A stretch of 64,000 bases of DNA from Impatiens glandulifera (taxonomy: Eukaryota > Streptophyta > Magnoliopsida > Ericales > Balsaminaceae): assembly GCF_907164915.1 (NCBI RefSeq), contig NC_061863.1:32895133-32959132 (forward strand), in the 5' to 3' direction. The notes below the pieces were generated by a model. That model was not told the origin of the DNA. It did not search any database and saw nothing but the letters and a program-made list of their open reading frames with translations. A program made the translations under genes and the position numbers. Shown piece after piece: positions 46,482 to 57,419 of the stretch (position 1 is the first letter of the stretch; each line of letters starts with the position of its first letter).

Positions 46482-48151
46482 TAGGGATAACAACGGGTAC
46501 CCTACCCACCGGGTAATGAAGTACCCATCTCCGAACCCGATTTTCAATTTATTACCTGACATGTATCTCTATTTATATCTCCATCCCCGATTCGTCGGGT
46601 ACCCCGATCCCCGACGGGTAAACCATTAATCGATACTAAACAAAATTATTATATTTTAATTAAATAATTATATAAAATTATATAAATTAAATATAATATA
46701 TTAACTAATATGTTACTTCAAAATATAATTAACCTAAAATTATTAATACATATTTTATCCTTAAATAATAGACCGTTAATCATCCACACTATATAATAAA
46801 AATTCATCCATTCTACATAATATAAATTCATCCATATTACATAAATACAAATAAACTTAAAACTGATAGTAGATAATTCTTAATTACACAAACTTCAAAA
46901 ATCATTACATCAGTTTTCTAAAAAAAAAAAAAAAAAAATATTCTTCTTAAATACACTTCTTCAACACATGTAAATTACAATATACAAAATTAATAAATAA
47001 AAACAATAACAATTAAAAAATATAAAAAATTGAATTAAGATTAAAGTATATAACTAATAACATACCTCAAATCTTCGATAAACAATTCATTATTTAAAAA
47101 ATAAATTATTCGTTAGGATCACATATATTACATACTAATATTTATAAAAATGATTAATAAATAATATATTGAACTTTTATTCTCTAAACATAGTTACATG
47201 GTAAATTATTTAATATTTAATATATTTCTAATAAGTTTATTGATTTATAAAAGTGATTTAGAATTAATAATGACTTATAATTTCAAAAATTCTTCAAAAG
47301 GATTAGGTGCTTAAAAAATTGAACCTTTATTTTGCCTTAAAAAACTAACCCTTTATTTTTTCTTTAAAAAATTGACCTTTTATTTTTGCCTTAAAAACTG
47401 ACCTTTGTTTTTTCCTTAAAACACTAACCTTTTAAAAATTAGTTATATCAAATGGAAATAATACAAAACATAACTTACCAAATAATAAATAACTTTAAAA
47501 ATAGTAATATCAAAACTAAAAAATATATAATAAAAGTATTACTTCCCTATCTACATATATTGTAGTATTTGTAGAAGTTACAGAATCAGTCAACTTTGTT
47601 GTTGTTAAAACGCAAGAAGAAACTACAAAATAGATTGAAGATTAAGTTAATAAATAAGTATAAGATTGTAAAAGTTGGTAACAATCATAACTTTATTAAA
47701 TAACATTAAAATATGTAATATCAAATTTTAAAAACACAAATGAAAACATTACTTACTTACAATTTGTTTTGTTATTGAAGACTTGAAGTTGAACAAAACC
47801 TCGAAAGAAGATATAATTTGAAGTAAGATTGAATGTAGAATGAAAATGAAGATTTACAAATTAATGAAATGATGTTAATGTGATGGGTGAGTAATAATTA
47901 AATAATTAATATATTTATTTAATAATGGTTATGACTTATGATGCGGAATTTGAAAAGACATTTAAATTTCAATATATATATATATATATTAATATATTCA
48001 GGATTCGGGGTTTCCAACACTCCCCATTCCCGACCCCGAATCCGAACCCAATCGGGTAATATATTATACTTCCCATCCCCGACCTCAACCCCGAACCTGA
48101 TTATCGGGTACCCACGGGTATCAGGTATACAAGTACCCATTGTCATCCCTA
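46482..48151. mobile_element. hAT/Ac-like non-autonomous element (1.67 kb)
   Basis: Ends are TAGGGATAACAACGGGTACC and, inverted, TAGGGATGACAATGGGTACT, similar to the Ac/Ds-type terminus. Sequences next to both ends are related (AGTGAAAT left; AGTATAAAAT right), fitting an 8-bp duplication that has since mutated. Removing the element restores the E RNase H frame (CDNNSE then MQIVYNDVFHEHTKYIEIDC). GC-rich subterminal CGGGTACCC motifs flank an AT-rich core without a transposase. A roughly 35-bp tandem repeat (ACCTTTTATTTTTGCCTTAAA) lies at about 47307-47440. Confidence 0.8.
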
Positions 48152-48388
48152 AGTATAAAATGCAGATTGTTTATAATGATGTATTTCACGAACATACCAA
48201 ATACATAGAAATTGATTGTCATCTGACACGATATCATGTCGTTAATGGTACCATACATTTGATTCCAATTTCTTCGCAAGCTCAGATTGCTGATATTTTT
48301 ACCAAATCTCATCCTCTTTGACTTTTTTAAGATTTAGTCTCCAATATTAAGTTGTTCAATTCTCTTCCACCTTGAGCTTGAGGGAAGG
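48152..48388 (+). pseudogene. RNase H remnant of element E, part 2, with polypurine tract
   Basis: MQIVYNDVFHEHTKYIEIDC and SQAQIADIFTKSHPL are the end of copia RNase H. TTGAGGGAAGG (about 48378-48388) is the polypurine tract before the 3' LTR. Confidence 0.87.
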
Positions 48389-48415
48389 TGCTAGTGTATA
48401 TAATATAATATATTA
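48389..48415 (+). repeat. 3' LTR of element E, left piece
   Basis: TGCTAGTGTATATAATATAA, matching the 5' LTR start, then interrupted by element B. The right piece resumes at 60516. Confidence 0.75.
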
Positions 48416-51110
48416 TGATAGGATCGGCTTTATCAATAGAGACGGGGGTCTGGCTAATGATGAAGGCTTATGAAAAACAGTTTGATAGAAATCCTGTTAG
48501 GGATTAATATCTCTTTCTATTCTACGCAAACTTGTGTAAACACTTGAAACAGATTCAAGGCGGAATTGTTTACTTGGGTTTGAAGCACAAGATGAAATAT
48601 GAAAAGATGACAGAAAAGAACACAGCAGTTTGTTTATGGATGTTCGGAGAAACTCTCCTACGTCACCCCTTCTTCCAACCACCGGAAGGATTCACTATAT
48701 GATGAGAATCAAATACAGTTTACACACACACTTAGCTCACTATTGAATAGAACATTTTCTGTTCAAATTCAAGAAGATGAAGAATATCACTCAGCTAATG
48801 GTGTTTTGATTCTAGTCTCTCTCTCGATTCACACACAGTACAATCAGAAAGAAGCTTCACAAAATAACTTCAGTAAGCAAAGTGATTGAGTAATCTCTCT
48901 CTGCAAAAATGAGAATGCTTGTTCGTAAGATTGGTTAAGGCAAGATCTGGTGCTTCGTCCGTTGCTCTAAGGATTGATTAAATACTGAGCAAGAGCTAAT
49001 GGTCGAATCTTCAAGAATGATACGTGGCGCTCTTTCATTGGAAAGCCTCGATTGTACACAGCAGGTTCTAAGCACAAGGATCGTGGCCGTACCGAACTGG
49101 TAGTGCGCCGAATATTCCATCAGAGATGTACCTGCAAAAAGGATGATGTGTGGAAAATTCTCTTACGTGGCATTCCTTGATTGGATGCATATATCTGTTG
49201 TACTAATCTTCACAGGAAAGTGGAGCAGGAGTAGGGTACAACTATAGCACGTGGGTAGGAGAAATGCTAGATTCAAGCGTACTGCTTTAACAGAGCATTA
49301 GACGTATTTCAGTTAGACGGAATTGAAAAAATCAGTCTAATGAAAAAAGTCAACTCCTTCTAACGAAAAGCGTCTAATAGACCACCTGGTCTAATATAAT
49401 TAGACTAGCGTCTAATTTACATAACCATTAGACGGGTACGTCTAACTCCACTGAATTAGACTACACGTCTAATTCCGGTTCTACCTCAGACTAATCTGAA
49501 GGAGTTAGACTCACGTCTAACTTTCACTAATTGGATAACCCGTCTAATTAAAATAACCATTAGACCGACACGTCTAACTCCACTAAGTTAGAATGCCTCG
49601 TCTAATTGTGGTTCTACCTCAGACTAATTTGAAGGAGTTAGACTCACGTCTAACTTTCACTAATTAGACAACCCATCTAATTAAAATAACCATTAGACCG
49701 GCACGTCTAACTCCACTGAGTTAGACTGCCCCGTCTAATTCCGGTTCTACCTCAGACTAATCTGAAGAAGTTAGACTCACGTCTAACTTTCACTAATTAG
49801 ACAACCCGTCTAATTAAAATAACCATTTGACCGGCACGTCTAACTCCACTGAGTTAGACTGCCCCATCTAATTCCGGTTCTACCTCAAACTAATCTGAAG
49901 GAGTTAGACTCACGTCTAACTTTCACTAATTGGATAACCCGTCTAATTAAAATAACCATTAGACCGGCACGTCTAACTCCACTAAGTTAGACTGCCTCGT
50001 CTAATTCTGGTTCTACCTCAGACTAATCTGAAGGAGTTAGACTCACGTCTAACTTTCACTAATTAGACAACCTGTCTAATTAAAATAACCATTAGACCGG
50101 CACGTCTAACTCCACTGAGTTAGACTGCCCCGTCTAATTCCGGTTCTACCTCAGACTAATCTGAAGGAGTTAGACTCACGTCTAACTTTCACTAATTAGA
50201 CAACCCGTCTAATTAAAATAACAATTTGACCGGCACGTCTAACTCCACTGAGTTAGACTGCCCCGTCTAATTCCGATTCTACCTCAGGCTAATTTGAAGG
50301 AGTTAGACTCACGTCTAACTTTCACTAATTAGACAACCCGTCTAATTAAAATAATCGTTAGACCGACACGTCTAACTCCACTGAGTTAGACTGCCCCGTC
50401 TAATTCCGGTTCTACCTCAGACTAATCTGAAGGAGTTAGACTCACGTCTAACTTTCACTAATTAGACAACCCGTCTAATTAAAATAACCATTAGACCGGT
50501 ACGTCTAACTCCACTGAGTTAGACTGCCCCATCTAATTCCGTTCTAACTCAAACTAATCTGAAGGAGTTAGACTCACGTCTAACTTTCACTAATTAGACA
50601 ACCCGTCTAATTAAAATAACCATTAGACCGACACGTCTAACTCCACTGAGTTAGACTGCCACGTCTAATTCCGCGTATTCATTAGACCATCCGTCTAATT
50701 TTTTACGTCTATTAGACTTACACGTGTAACTCCGATGAGTTAGATTGTACGTCTAATTTTATTAGACTCACGTCTAATTCCGCGTATTCATTAGACTACC
50801 CGTCTAATTCTTTACACATCTATTAGACTTACACGTCTAACTCCGATGAGTTAGAGTGTACGTCTAATTCTATTAGACTCACGTCTAATTCATGCGTCTA
50901 TTAGACTGCCCGTCTAACTCCGTTGAGTTAGACTGTGCGTCTAATTCTTATGCGAATGAAAATCAAGATCGGTCTAATGACCCTCATTAGATCCAAGTCT
51001 GATAACATGTTGTCTTAATACACCTGTATCAAAACTCATAAATTATTTCATCATTAAAATATTAGTGGGTAAATTATTTCAACACTTAGTCAAAATAATT
51101 TGACCCAACA
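48416..51110 (-). repeat. 3' LTR of element B (2.70 kb)
   Basis: Bounded by TGATAGGATC and GACCCAACA on the plus strand, i.e. TGTTGGGTC...GATCCTATCA on the element strand. Holds the TTAGAC array (49290-50960), a TATTTAA-type TATA (48978-48984) and the U5-like block (48640-48690). About 400 bp shorter than the 5' LTR because it has about three fewer 133-bp units. Confidence 0.95.
49290..50960. repeat. TTAGAC...GTCTAA array, B 3' LTR (about nine 133-bp units)
   Basis: Higher-order units of 130-134 bp each begin around TTCTACCTCAGACTAATCTG (near 49484, 49615, 49747, 49880, 50012, 50146, 50278, 50410 and 50540). Each unit has about eight to ten TTAGAC/GTCTAA hexamers and paired palindromes such as CTAACTCCACTGAGTTAG. 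A different, shorter-spaced motif block follows at 50660-50960, matching the A LTR start. Confidence 0.95.
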
Positions 51111-51124
51111 ATTTCCCCCTTTTT
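51111..51124 (-). other. Polypurine tract of element B
   Basis: On the element strand CAAAAAGGGGGAAAT directly before the LTR, identical in form to that of A. Confidence 0.9.
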
Positions 51125-51287
51125 GATGAAGAAATTGCAAACCTGCATACATATAACAAGACATGCATTCATCCAATAAATAAACAAACAACTTTTTCAC
51201 TTACACCAACCATTTAGAAGAACAAGTATTCGAAAAGCTTATCAAAAACCATGTTCAATAAAGTTAAACAGAGTAAAAGAAGAGAGT

Positions 51288-54200
51288 TCATTGTTCTTCC
51301 CTTTTTACTCGAGGATCGGTTGGACTCATTTCTTGCGCGGGAAGCATGTTCATGAAATGAGGATAGCCGCGACCACCACGACCTCCTGCATTCGATCTTC
51401 CTCCACGCTCAACAACACTTCCACGTCCACCTTGATCAACATTGGACAACTTACCTCGGCCGCCACCACTTCTACCACCACGCTCAGAACCACTTCGACC
51501 ACCACCTCTCTTGGTTGGCCTAGGATTGTCATCAGAAATTGGGCCCTCTTGGATCTGGTCCCGGTTGACACACCATCATTCCTCCTGCTTGACTCACCTT
51601 GAGTTGATCGAGGTTGAGCATTTTCAGCATTGCCCAAGGCATCCTCCTTAGCTTGAAACTTTCTGGCAAGGTTCTCGGCAAAAGCTTGTCGTTCATTGTC
51701 ATTTTTGTTCATGCATCCTTGCATTTCTACCAGCTGATTCTTCACCAAACAGAGTTCATCCAAGGTTTCCTTGTGGCGTTCGTCATTGATGTGCCTCTCA
51801 ATGTCAAATAGTTCACTTTGGTGGTTGAAGCTTTTATGTTGAAATTTTGAAAACTTTACATTCGAGACATGGGTCTCATACGTATTCATCTTCAGGGTCT
51901 TATCCAACTCAGTTAGGATCTTGAACATGTTGCTGAAATTCGCTCTTTCCTCTTCCCTGGAGATCATTGACTGACACATAGTCTTCTGCATTGAGGAAAT
52001 CATAGACCTCATAGATCTTAACATTTTATTTCCTCCAGCGGATGGACCTTCGTGAGAAGACACTTCTTCAGACTCTGCAGCCATACTTTGAATAGGCTCA
52101 AAGTTTGTATGAACCTGCAAGGATTGCTCAGGCTGAATAACTTCAGCATCCTTAGCCGCTTTCTCTTGTGCCTCTTCATCGTCAACTTCTCTTTTGGCCT
52201 TTTCAAATCTTTCGAGCAAACTTCCAGAATAGTGACGGGGAGTGGTTATGTTTTCTTGAACACTTCCAGAAATAGATAGGTCTTAACAAACTTTGGTTGC
52301 CCATCCTGTTCCTCCTTAGAAGAGGAACTTTCTTCTTCATCACCTTTTTCTTTAGAGGGTTCCCCCTCAGTTCTTGCTGTCTCTGGCTGAGTTACCTCGG
52401 CCAATTTCCCTTGAGCACCCTCTGTTCTCGCAACAGGGGTTACCAGCACATTTTCTTCAATAGGAGCTTTTGAAGCCTCCTCAGTTACACCTTCCAAGAT
52501 TACTTCTTCAACATTTATCTCAAGAGCTTGTTCAGGCTCTTGAACATTCACCATTTCTTCATCTTTATTAGGAAGCTCTTGAATAGGATGATCTTGAATG
52601 CGCCTCTCTTCGGCAGAAATATTCCCGAATTCGATCAGGAGAGCAGCATCTGATTTATCAGCGTTTGGGATGTCCATTGTCTCTTCTTCGTTGAGCCGTT
52701 CTACGCCAGAACAATCGGCGCCATGAATGTATCTGGAAGCAGCAAAAACATAGCTTTCCATGACATCATTCAACTTCTTCAGCACTTTGACCTCAACATC
52801 AGCTCCTTTTGCGTCAGGATTTGAAGTTTGCTTTCCTGGCTTCATAGATTGGAAACAGGACTTTTCCAAGAATGCAAGATTCCACCAGTTCTCTTTTGTT
52901 CAACGCTTCACCCACATCTGAAGTTCTTGTCCACTTCAGAACTTTCTTCTCATTTGCTACTCTCTTCTTCCATTCTTTTGAGATGGCAGCATTGGACAAA
53001 GAGTCGTTGTACTTAGATGACAGCCTCTCAGTACGCCAGGAATCATAAATTTCTAGTTTTTCAGAGGAGAGAACTTTTACTTGATCCAGAATGAGATCAA
53101 CAATACCTCTTGCTTCAGATACCTTCTCAGGAGCCTGAAACGCAATGGACTTACCTTTTCCAACAACCTCTACAGGTTTTGGAGATGGTCTTGGTTCACC
53201 AATAACAATTCCTTGTGTCCCTTTCCTGGCCCGCAACAGTTCGAAGGCCTATTGAAGTTTCAAACAGAGCTCAGCAGGAAGCTCTCTACAAACAATTTTT
53301 CCGACTACCAAGGAATCCTTGGGAGAAGGAATGAAGGGTTCACCAGCAACAATGGTAGAAACAACACCTTGTTCTGGTATAGACGACTCTATAGCACCGA
53401 CGGCTACCTAATTAGATTGAGTAACAGGGGACTTCGCCCTGTTAATAGATTCAACATTTGGACCGACTGACTCAACAACAGGCCCTTCAGCAGATTCTCT
53501 CAGGGGAGAGAAAACAGATTCAGCTTGTTCCACTTCAGGAACAACAAATTTTGGCACAGCAGCCAAATACTTAGAAGATGTTACCTTAGCGGATTTAGAC
53601 GCGCGGGGCGCCTTTTTTTCTTCTCCTTTGAGGAACAAGACCTCGAAGGTTTCCTCAAGAAGGTTGAGGGAGTATATAATGATGTCATCGGGGTTGCAGC
53701 AAGTACTCCTGGACCTTTCTTCACCCTTGAGTCGATAGATTCCGTGTCCTTCTAACTTGGACTTTTCATGCTGGAGGAACTGACCTCCGATTCATTTACA
53801 GTTCTGGTTCTCTTTGCCCCTGTTAACATGATAGAGGCAAAAGGCTTTGATCGGGTTGAAGGCCTTCCACCAGTCTGGAAACTAGAGGTCCCAGATGTAG
53901 ACTCTAAGTTGCTCTTCACCCACAACAGAGTGCTGGCCACCGTAGAGGCAGTAAAAACTCTTGCAGAGTTAATCTGCGCCAATTCACCAACAGGAACCCC
54001 TAAAAACTTCAACAGGTGGCTCAGTTGAGCCGCATAGGTGATACTCTCCTTGTTCGTCTGACAAATAGAGTAACAGAGATTCTGAAACAAGGTATGACCC
54101 CAGTTCACTTGGATTCCTTTGGAGATCGCGCACATATAGTCAAATCGGTCTTGACTGTAGAGGTTGAACGAGCCAGACTTCCCTTGCAGCGCCTTCGCCA

Positions 54201-54618
54201 CCACGTCATTTAGAAGAATAAAGTGGGGTTTGAATACCTTCTTATATCCATTCACATGGATTTTAGAACCATCAGCAAAGAAGGAAGTCTTCATTTCCTC
54301 CATGATTTCAGAAGAGAGCACCAAATCGAACAGATGACCCTCTGTTGGAAGTTCAAAGAACTCTGCATACACCGCTTCGTCAATAGAGATCTCTTTTCCG
54401 TTGACGGTTGCTACGATGGAATCATCCACCATAACCGCCGTCTTGAAAAACTCACGAACTTCATCTTCATAGAAGATGAACGGTCCGTCAAGATACTTCC
54501 TCAACCCAGAATATTCTAGGGTTTGGAACATCTTCACCACCTTCGGCTGATCAAAGGAGTACACCGATGGAAAGTCCACCTGCAAAGTACAGTGACCGAG
54601 CGTGATTTTCTTCACCAT
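51288..54618 (-). pseudogene. Accessory gene aORF of element B (about 1,110 codons)
   Basis: The chosen start is the ATG giving MVKKITLGHCTLQVDFPSVY, as in A, although the frame is open upstream to 54726. The first 289 codons of this frame are intact (to 53752), covering the N-terminal domain (LRKYLDGPFIFYEDEVREFF, VNWGHTLFQNLCYSI). Later parts are in several frames: the VVGKGKSIAFQAPEKVSEAR segment, an acidic region, a coiled-coil-like part (about 51600-52100) and the Gly/Arg-rich tail, ending NMLPAQEMSPTDP. A and B are colinear throughout, so the two help define each other's lesions. Function unknown; RGG-type tails commonly bind RNA in other proteins. Confidence 0.87.
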
Positions 54619-54736
54619 TTTGAGAGAATATGAATCGATACGATATCTCAAAGAGTTTTTGTGAGAGAAATGAAAGAAAACTAGGGTTCTTAGAGATTTC
54701 GAGAGATTGAAAGTTTTCAAAATCATGAAGGAATGT

Positions 54737-54748
54737 CCATATATAGAT
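54737..54748 (-). promoter_or_regulatory. Internal TATA box for aORF (element B)
   Basis: On the minus strand CATCTATATATGG, about 125 bp upstream of the aORF ATG, equivalent to CTATATAAGG in A. Confidence 0.62.
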
Positions 54749-54959
54749 GAGAAATGGAAATACTGAATAACCGTCTAGTCTAGGGGTATGTCCCATTAAT
54801 AAATGTTAGACATCATTTTTCAAGAAGTAATCATTAAAAATGAGGGTATATTAGCCATTTTCCTTAAACTTGATAGACACGTGTCTTCATGTTATTAAGA
54901 GATGACTGTTCGATATTTTGAGCGGAAAAGTAGATAGCTCTCAGCGTGTGACAACTGTC

Positions 54960-55320
54960 CCTGATCAGTCTAATCGGCAAGTAGTTAGACGTTTTTATTA
55001 CTTCACAAATAACACAACGTCTATTAGACGGATGAGTGTATTAGACGCATACGTCTAATTCCGTGTTTATAACAAATCCGTCTAATGTTTATTAGACGTG
55101 TACGTCTAATTCCGCATAAACACCACGTGTTAGACGTGAGCATCCTTTTGCTCAAGACATAAAAACGTCTAACGTCTATTAGACGTGTCCGTCTAATTGC
55201 GTGGATATAAAATCCCAACATATAGACTTAGATGTATGGATTGTGAATAAAAATACGTCTAAGTACATGCCTTTTCTTTTAGACAACCTTGTCTAATTAG
55301 ACCGATTAAGGATATTCGTC
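54960..55320. repeat. TTAGAC...GTCTAA array upstream of aORF (B)
   Basis: About 20 motif copies in both orientations at the same place as the 25030-25425 array of A, for example CATACGTCTAATTCCGTGTT and TTAGACGTGTACGTCTAAT. Lies in the interval between gag and the aORF promoter. Confidence 0.9.
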
Positions 55321-55578
55321 TAGAGAATATCTTTAATTCCAAAGAAATTTTCCTTCTCAAAAAAATGAGTATGGACAAAAGAGTTTTATAAACAATTTTT
55401 GTGGTCCAAAGACCAAAAATATTTTTAACAAATAAAAAAAAATTAATCTTCCAGAATGGCAAGTGCCATTGTTGATCTTCCAAACTGTCTACTCAGATGA
55501 GTACTCTTCTAGCTTCCTTCCAGTTATCCTCCTGCATCACCTATAAAATAAACTATTTACAAATCTTGGTACCCATAC
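55321..55578. other. Non-coding interval downstream of gag (element B)
   Basis: Colinear with 24765-25030 of A. No pol sequence. Confidence 0.8.
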
Positions 55579-57374
55579 TCAATTGGGTCCTCGATCAATT
55601 AGTCCCTTAGGAATCCATATTTGAGTTATTCTAATGGACTTCCCATTTTGTGTTGTGATTAATGCATAAGATTTTGACTTAGCAGATGACTTCCTGCTAG
55701 CCACTAATCCTTTGACTTTTGAAGAAGGTTTTCTTTTAAAACTCCTTGACTTAGAGTCAGGTTTTAAGTTACCATACTTATTAGCCTTTTCAAGCTTATT
55801 CTTAAGCCAGCTAACAGTTGGTGGAACATAAACTATTTCATTTTTTAAAGCAACTTCTTCATGAATAGGATCAGATTCAATGTCAGTCATACTTTCTTTG
55901 ACAAAACTTATTGGCTTAAGTTTGTGAATTGGCTTTGACTTTTTGCAGGACAGGTTAGGATCATTGCTATCAAATCCCAATCCGGATCTAGATCCAGCAG
56001 GTTTCAACATGCTGATTTGATATTTGACAGCATCACCAGACCTTGTTCATGCACAGACAACATATTTAAGCCTTTTGTTTTCAGATGAAAGAGTTTGAAT
56101 CTGTTTTTGAGCATCTCATTTTCAGATGAGATTTCTTCAATTTTCTTTTCAAAAGCATGTGATTCTTTTTCTTTAGTCAGATTTGGTTTATTTAAATCTG
56201 ATGAAGATTTAGTTTCATTTAGAGATTCTGCTAGCTTTCTGTACTCGATGACCATTTCATCTAGTGCAGCTACCAGTTGTTCCCTTGAAAACTTTTTGGA
56301 GGAGAAATCAAATACCTCAGTTTCCTGAGTTCATTCCTCATCTTCTCTGGCCATGAAGCAAGCCACGTCTTCTTCATCGCTTTCACTGGATGAGAAGTAC
56401 GGGCCATGGCTGCTTCCTCTGCTCTTTCCGTCACCGGCCATAAGAGCCTTCAGCTCTTTTCCATCTTCCTTTGCATCTTCACGCTTTTGCTTCCGGCATT
56501 CCGATGCATAATGACATTTAATACCACAGTTAAAACAAGTAACATTAGCTTTAGATTTTTTATTATCATTAGAATTTGAAGAGTTTGAGTTAGAGTTGCT
56601 CTTCTTCATGAACTCGCCAAACTTCTTCACAAAGAGAGACATGGCATCGCTGCTCAGCTGCTGAGCTGCCATCTTCACGTCCGGAGCAGTTGGTGGCTCT
56701 TCAGCAGTCACCAACGCCTTGGCAATAATAACGGACGAGGGTTGATCTTCTTCCATCCTACAGTTCAGCTCGAACTCATAGGCCTTGAGGTCAGCGAAGA
56801 GATCAAAGAGAGAGATCTTGTTCAGATCTTTGGATTCTCTCATCGCCATAGTCTTTATGTCCCATTCCCTTGGAAGTGCACGCATGACCTTGATAGCAAG
56901 CTCCCGGTTTCTATAGGTCTTGCCTAAGATGGACAGAGAGGAGACGATCTTGCTGAATCTGGTGTCGAAATCGTTCATTGTTTCACCAGGACGCATTTTG
57001 AAGCTGTCGAACTGTTGAGTGGCAACCATGATCTTGTTTTCCTTGGTTTGCTCGTTGCCCTCACACAGTTGAGTGAGTCTGTCCCAGACCTCTTTGGCAG
57101 TGTCACATTCGATGATGTAGTTGAACATACTATCATCGAGAGATCTGTACAGAACATCAAGAGCCATGTTGTTGAGGTTGTTCTGCCTCTTTTCATCAGC
57201 AGTCAAGTCGGCCTTCTTCTTATCAATCTTGATAAGACCTTCTGTGACAACACTCCACATGTCATCATGAAGAGATGAGAGATGAGCACGAACCCTTTTC
57301 TTCCAAACAATATAGTTTTCACGAGAAAAAGTTGGAATGGCTGTAGCACTGACATCTTTGGGTATGTTTGACAT
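55579..57374 (-). pseudogene. gag of element B (about 600 codons)
   Basis: Starts MSNIPKDVSATAIPTFSREN at 57374. The UBN2-type domain and the motifs listed for A are conserved. The zinc knuckle reads CFNCGIKCHYASEC, with Cys replacing Gly before the His; metal-binding spacing is kept. A nonsense change (TGA for GGA) at about 56331-56333 and frameshifts near 56040 and 56255 break the C-terminal part; the tail ITQIWIPKGLIDRGPN is intact. The first about 348 codons are open, better preserved than the rest. Confidence 0.92.
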
Positions 57375-57405
57375 ATTCCAGGAGAGGCTTGAGAATAGAA
57401 ACAAG

Positions 57406-57417
57406 GCTCTGATACCA
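57406..57417 (-). other. Primer-binding site, tRNA-iMet type (element B)
   Basis: On the minus strand TGGTATCAGAGC, two bases inside the 5' LTR. Confidence 0.95.
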
Positions 57418-57419
57418 AT

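Noticed and set aside
49290..50960. CRISPR-like array of short regular repeats
   Set aside because: The genome is plant nuclear, the motif is a 6-7-bp inverted word with irregular spacers inside LTRs, and no cas genes are present.
51291..51651. Plus-strand Thr/Pro-rich frames opposite the aORF tail
   Set aside because: They are antisense to the Gly/Arg-rich tail of element B's aORF and reflect its composition.
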